Part shown: one piece after another, positions 5,439 through 6,535 of the stretch | How positions within the stretch are numbered: the stretch's first letter is position 1 | How the letters are laid out: every line of letters starts with the position of its first letter | Origin: Alphaproteobacteria bacterium | GTDB lineage: Bacteria > Pseudomonadota > Alphaproteobacteria > Rhizobiales > Rhizobiaceae | Direction of reading: 5' to 3' | Length of the DNA stretch: 6,535 nt | NCBI GenBank assembly: GCA_017308345.1 | Contig: JAFKFE010001093.1 | Location: 1-6,535 of the forward strand | The notes under the pieces: model-generated | The model's database searches: none | What the model saw: the letters and a program-made list of their open reading frames with translations, nothing else | What the model was told of the DNA's origin: nothing | Position numbers and translations under genes: made by a program

Positions 5439-6413
5439 TCAGCGGATGACCGGCTCGCCGTGAAAACGGCGGCGCGACGGCTTGGAGACGCCGAAGCCGA
5501 TCTCCATCATCAGCCGCGGCGTGCGCGACGGCACGGTGCCCATGTGGAAGCCGAACGGATCCTCGACGAAGCCGAACCCCGCCTCGCCGGTCAGCGTGAC
5601 CGGGCTTTGCGGGCCATAGACGTCGAGCACCTCCCTCGCCGGGTGGCCCACAAGGAGCGTCAGTTGATGCCTGAGCGCGCGGCGCTTGTGGCTGCCGCGG
5701 ACATAGACATGCGGGCCAGTGCCTTCATCGACCGGCACAAGGTAGAAGAAGAACTTAAGCATCCGCCAGTCGTCGAGGTCGAAGTGATACTTGCCGAGCG
5801 AGGCGAGGTTCTTGTCGGCATCGGAAGCCTTGCCGGTCGGGAAACTCCACCAGACGCGCGTTGTGATCAGCTTGGCCTGGTCGCCGAGATAGTGCCGGGC
5901 GACGTCGACAAGCAGCGGATCCCGCTGGATGGCGAGGGCCGCGGGGCAATCCAGGATGCGCTCGAAATAATGTCCGCTTAGCAGCGAGCGACCGAAACGC
6001 TTCTCGGCCTCGGCATGGTCGCCCGGCATGAATTCGAGGCGTCGGTCGAAATTGCCGAAACAAGGTGTGCGCCGCGCGAAAGCGTCTATTTCCCGATAGA
6101 TCGCCGGGGGCAGCATCAGGCCCGGGAACAAGCCGTCGGCACGCAAGGCCCTGACCGCCGCCTCGCGGTCGATGCCGGTGAACATCGTCTCCGCCGTATC
6201 GTCCAGCGGCCGGGCGCGCTCGGCGCCAAGCCAGTGCATGCGACGTCCGGCCATGGTGCGCGCCAGCACGAACATCGGCAGCCAGGCCGGGTTTTCGCGC
6301 AGGTCCGTCAGATAGGTCGGGATGCGCACGGCCATGCGCCTGAACAGGCTGCCGTCGCGGGCGATCGCCTCCAGACTGGCCGCGCCTGAGTTTTCGGGGG
6401 TACCAATGTTCAT
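5439..6413 (-). CDS. PhyH-like 2-oxoglutarate/Fe(II)-dependent oxygenase, substrate unknown
   Basis: This 324-residue protein resembles the phytanoyl-CoA dioxygenase (PhyH) family: non-heme iron enzymes that use 2-oxoglutarate and O2 to hydroxylate small molecules. The iron ligands are visible as H210-x-D212 in 'KYHFDLDDWRMLKFFFYL' and a distal His290 in 'PFGFHMGTVPS'. Arg300 in 'RTPRLMMEI', ten residues after that His, is well placed to bind the 2-oxoglutarate carboxylate. 'PVDEGTGPHVYVRGSHK' (227-243) is the family's characteristic G.....GSH stretch. The first 110 residues are outside the core fold and I cannot assign them. I chose ATG 6413 because GAGGA lies four bases upstream. A TTG at 6527 would add 38 residues translated from a strong stem-loop, which looks non-coding. 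The gene converges on moaB and appears to be a single-gene unit in this window. The substrate is not predictable from context. Confidence 0.85.
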   Translation of the reverse strand: MNIGTPENSGAASLEAIARDGSLFRRMAVRIPTYLTDLRENPAWLPMFVLARTMAGRRMHWLGAERARPLDDTAETMFTGIDREAAVRALRADGLFPGLMLPPAIYREIDAFARRTPCFGNFDRRLEFMPGDHAEAEKRFGRSLLSGHYFERILDCPAALAIQRDPLLVDVARHYLGDQAKLITTRVWWSFPTGKASDADKNLASLGKYHFDLDDWRMLKFFFYLVPVDEGTGPHVYVRGSHKRRALRHQLTLLVGHPAREVLDVYGPQSPVTLTGEAGFGFVEDPFGFHMGTVPSRTPRLMMEIGFGVSKPSRRRFHGEPVIR

Positions 6414-6438
6414 CGGGTCCTCGTGGCTATGGCATCCG

Positions 6439-6466
6439 CCGAAGCGACAGCCGCCTGTCGCTTCGG
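6439..6466. repeat. perfect 12-bp stem-loop upstream of the PhyH-like gene
   Basis: CCGAAGCGACAG (6439-6450) and CTGTCGCTTCGG (6455-6466) are exact reverse complements around a CCGC loop. The structure ends about 26 nt upstream of the ATG on the minus strand. No T-run follows on the minus strand and only a weak TCTT on the plus strand. It could be a leader hairpin, an operator, or the terminator of a plus-strand transcript. Confidence 0.7.
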
Positions 6467-6519
6467 TCTTACCCAATCCCGATTGTCCCGCGTCATGGAT
6501 GCTAATCACCCTGCGGATT

Positions 6520-6534
6520 TTGTGCAATGCACAA
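6520..6534. promoter_or_regulatory. perfect 7-1-7 palindrome, candidate operator
   Basis: TTGTGCA-A-TGCACAA is a perfect dyad with a single central base, the form expected of a dimeric repressor site. It contains TGC-N3-GCA, close to the CTGC-N3-GCAG pattern I recall for the PHA regulator PhaR, though the outer bases differ. It could serve the PhyH-like gene or an unseen gene to the right. Confidence 0.45.
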
Positions 6535-6535
6535 T

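Larger units (their letters stand above)
6414..6535 (-). promoter_or_regulatory. upstream region of the PhyH-like gene
   Basis: These 122 bp hold no gene I can support. They contain the GAGGA ribosome site near 6418-6422, a perfect 12-bp stem-loop and, at the window edge, a perfect palindrome; the last two are listed separately. No convincing -35/-10 pair was found, and the real promoter may lie beyond the window. Confidence 0.45.

Noticed and set aside
5460..6389. Plus-strand frames opposite the PhyH-like gene
   Set aside because: The minus strand carries the HxD...H...R oxygenase pattern; the plus frames are Arg/Ala/Glu-rich shadows.
6414..6527. 38-residue N-terminal extension of the PhyH-like protein from a TTG
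   Set aside because: It would translate through a perfect stem-loop and its composition is unlike the rest; ATG 6413 has GAGGA upstream.
1..6535. CRISPR array, tRNA/rRNA genes, insertion sequences or phage attachment sites
   Set aside because: No regularly spaced repeats, no cloverleaf or rRNA-like sequence, and no transposase or integrase motifs were seen on either strand.

Overview
The window looks like chromosomal DNA from a GC-rich alphaproteobacterium of the Rhizobiales, most likely Mesorhizobium or a close relative. This rests on the high GC content, the protein families and their close resemblance to rhizobial versions as I remember them, and a roughly 105-bp two-palindrome intergenic repeat that looks like a rhizobial RIME-type element. 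No database search was possible, so the genus is an inference. Almost everything present is housekeeping. I see no phage, transposase, CRISPR array, rRNA or tRNA.

Layout. At the left, on the minus strand, lies the N-terminal part of a GntR-family regulator cut by the window edge (1-361), and upstream of it a long-chain polyprenyl diphosphate synthase (469-1482). A gap of about 180 bp that contains a tandem direct repeat separates this pair from a plus-strand run of six genes: a DUF2007 small protein (1661-1885), a TrmN6-like methyltransferase joined to it by a TAATG overlap (1885-2682), an S49 Ser-Lys peptidase (2763-3620), a 61-residue single-pass membrane protein (3704-3889), the MEP-pathway kinase ispE (about 3894-4772) and moaB (4759-5316). 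The run ends in the repeat element, whose first palindrome contains the moaB stop codon and is followed by a T-rich tract, so it probably terminates transcription. Converging from the right is a minus-strand PhyH-like 2-oxoglutarate/Fe(II) oxygenase (5439-6413). Its upstream region has a perfect 12-bp stem-loop and, at the very window edge, a perfect 7-1-7 palindrome.

How the genes relate. IspE (building isoprenoid precursors) and the polyprenyl synthase (extending them into the quinone side chain) belong to the same metabolic flow but are transcribed apart. MoaB belongs to molybdenum cofactor metabolism. The other genes are linked mainly by position.

The main anomaly is ispE. The reading frame is intact and clearly homologous from end to end, but the expected start position reads ATC. 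About a dozen codons are missing just after the glycine-rich ATP-binding loop, and that loop contains unexpected prolines. This is either real decay or divergence of a normally essential gene, or local sequence error. I found no convincing novel multi-gene system.
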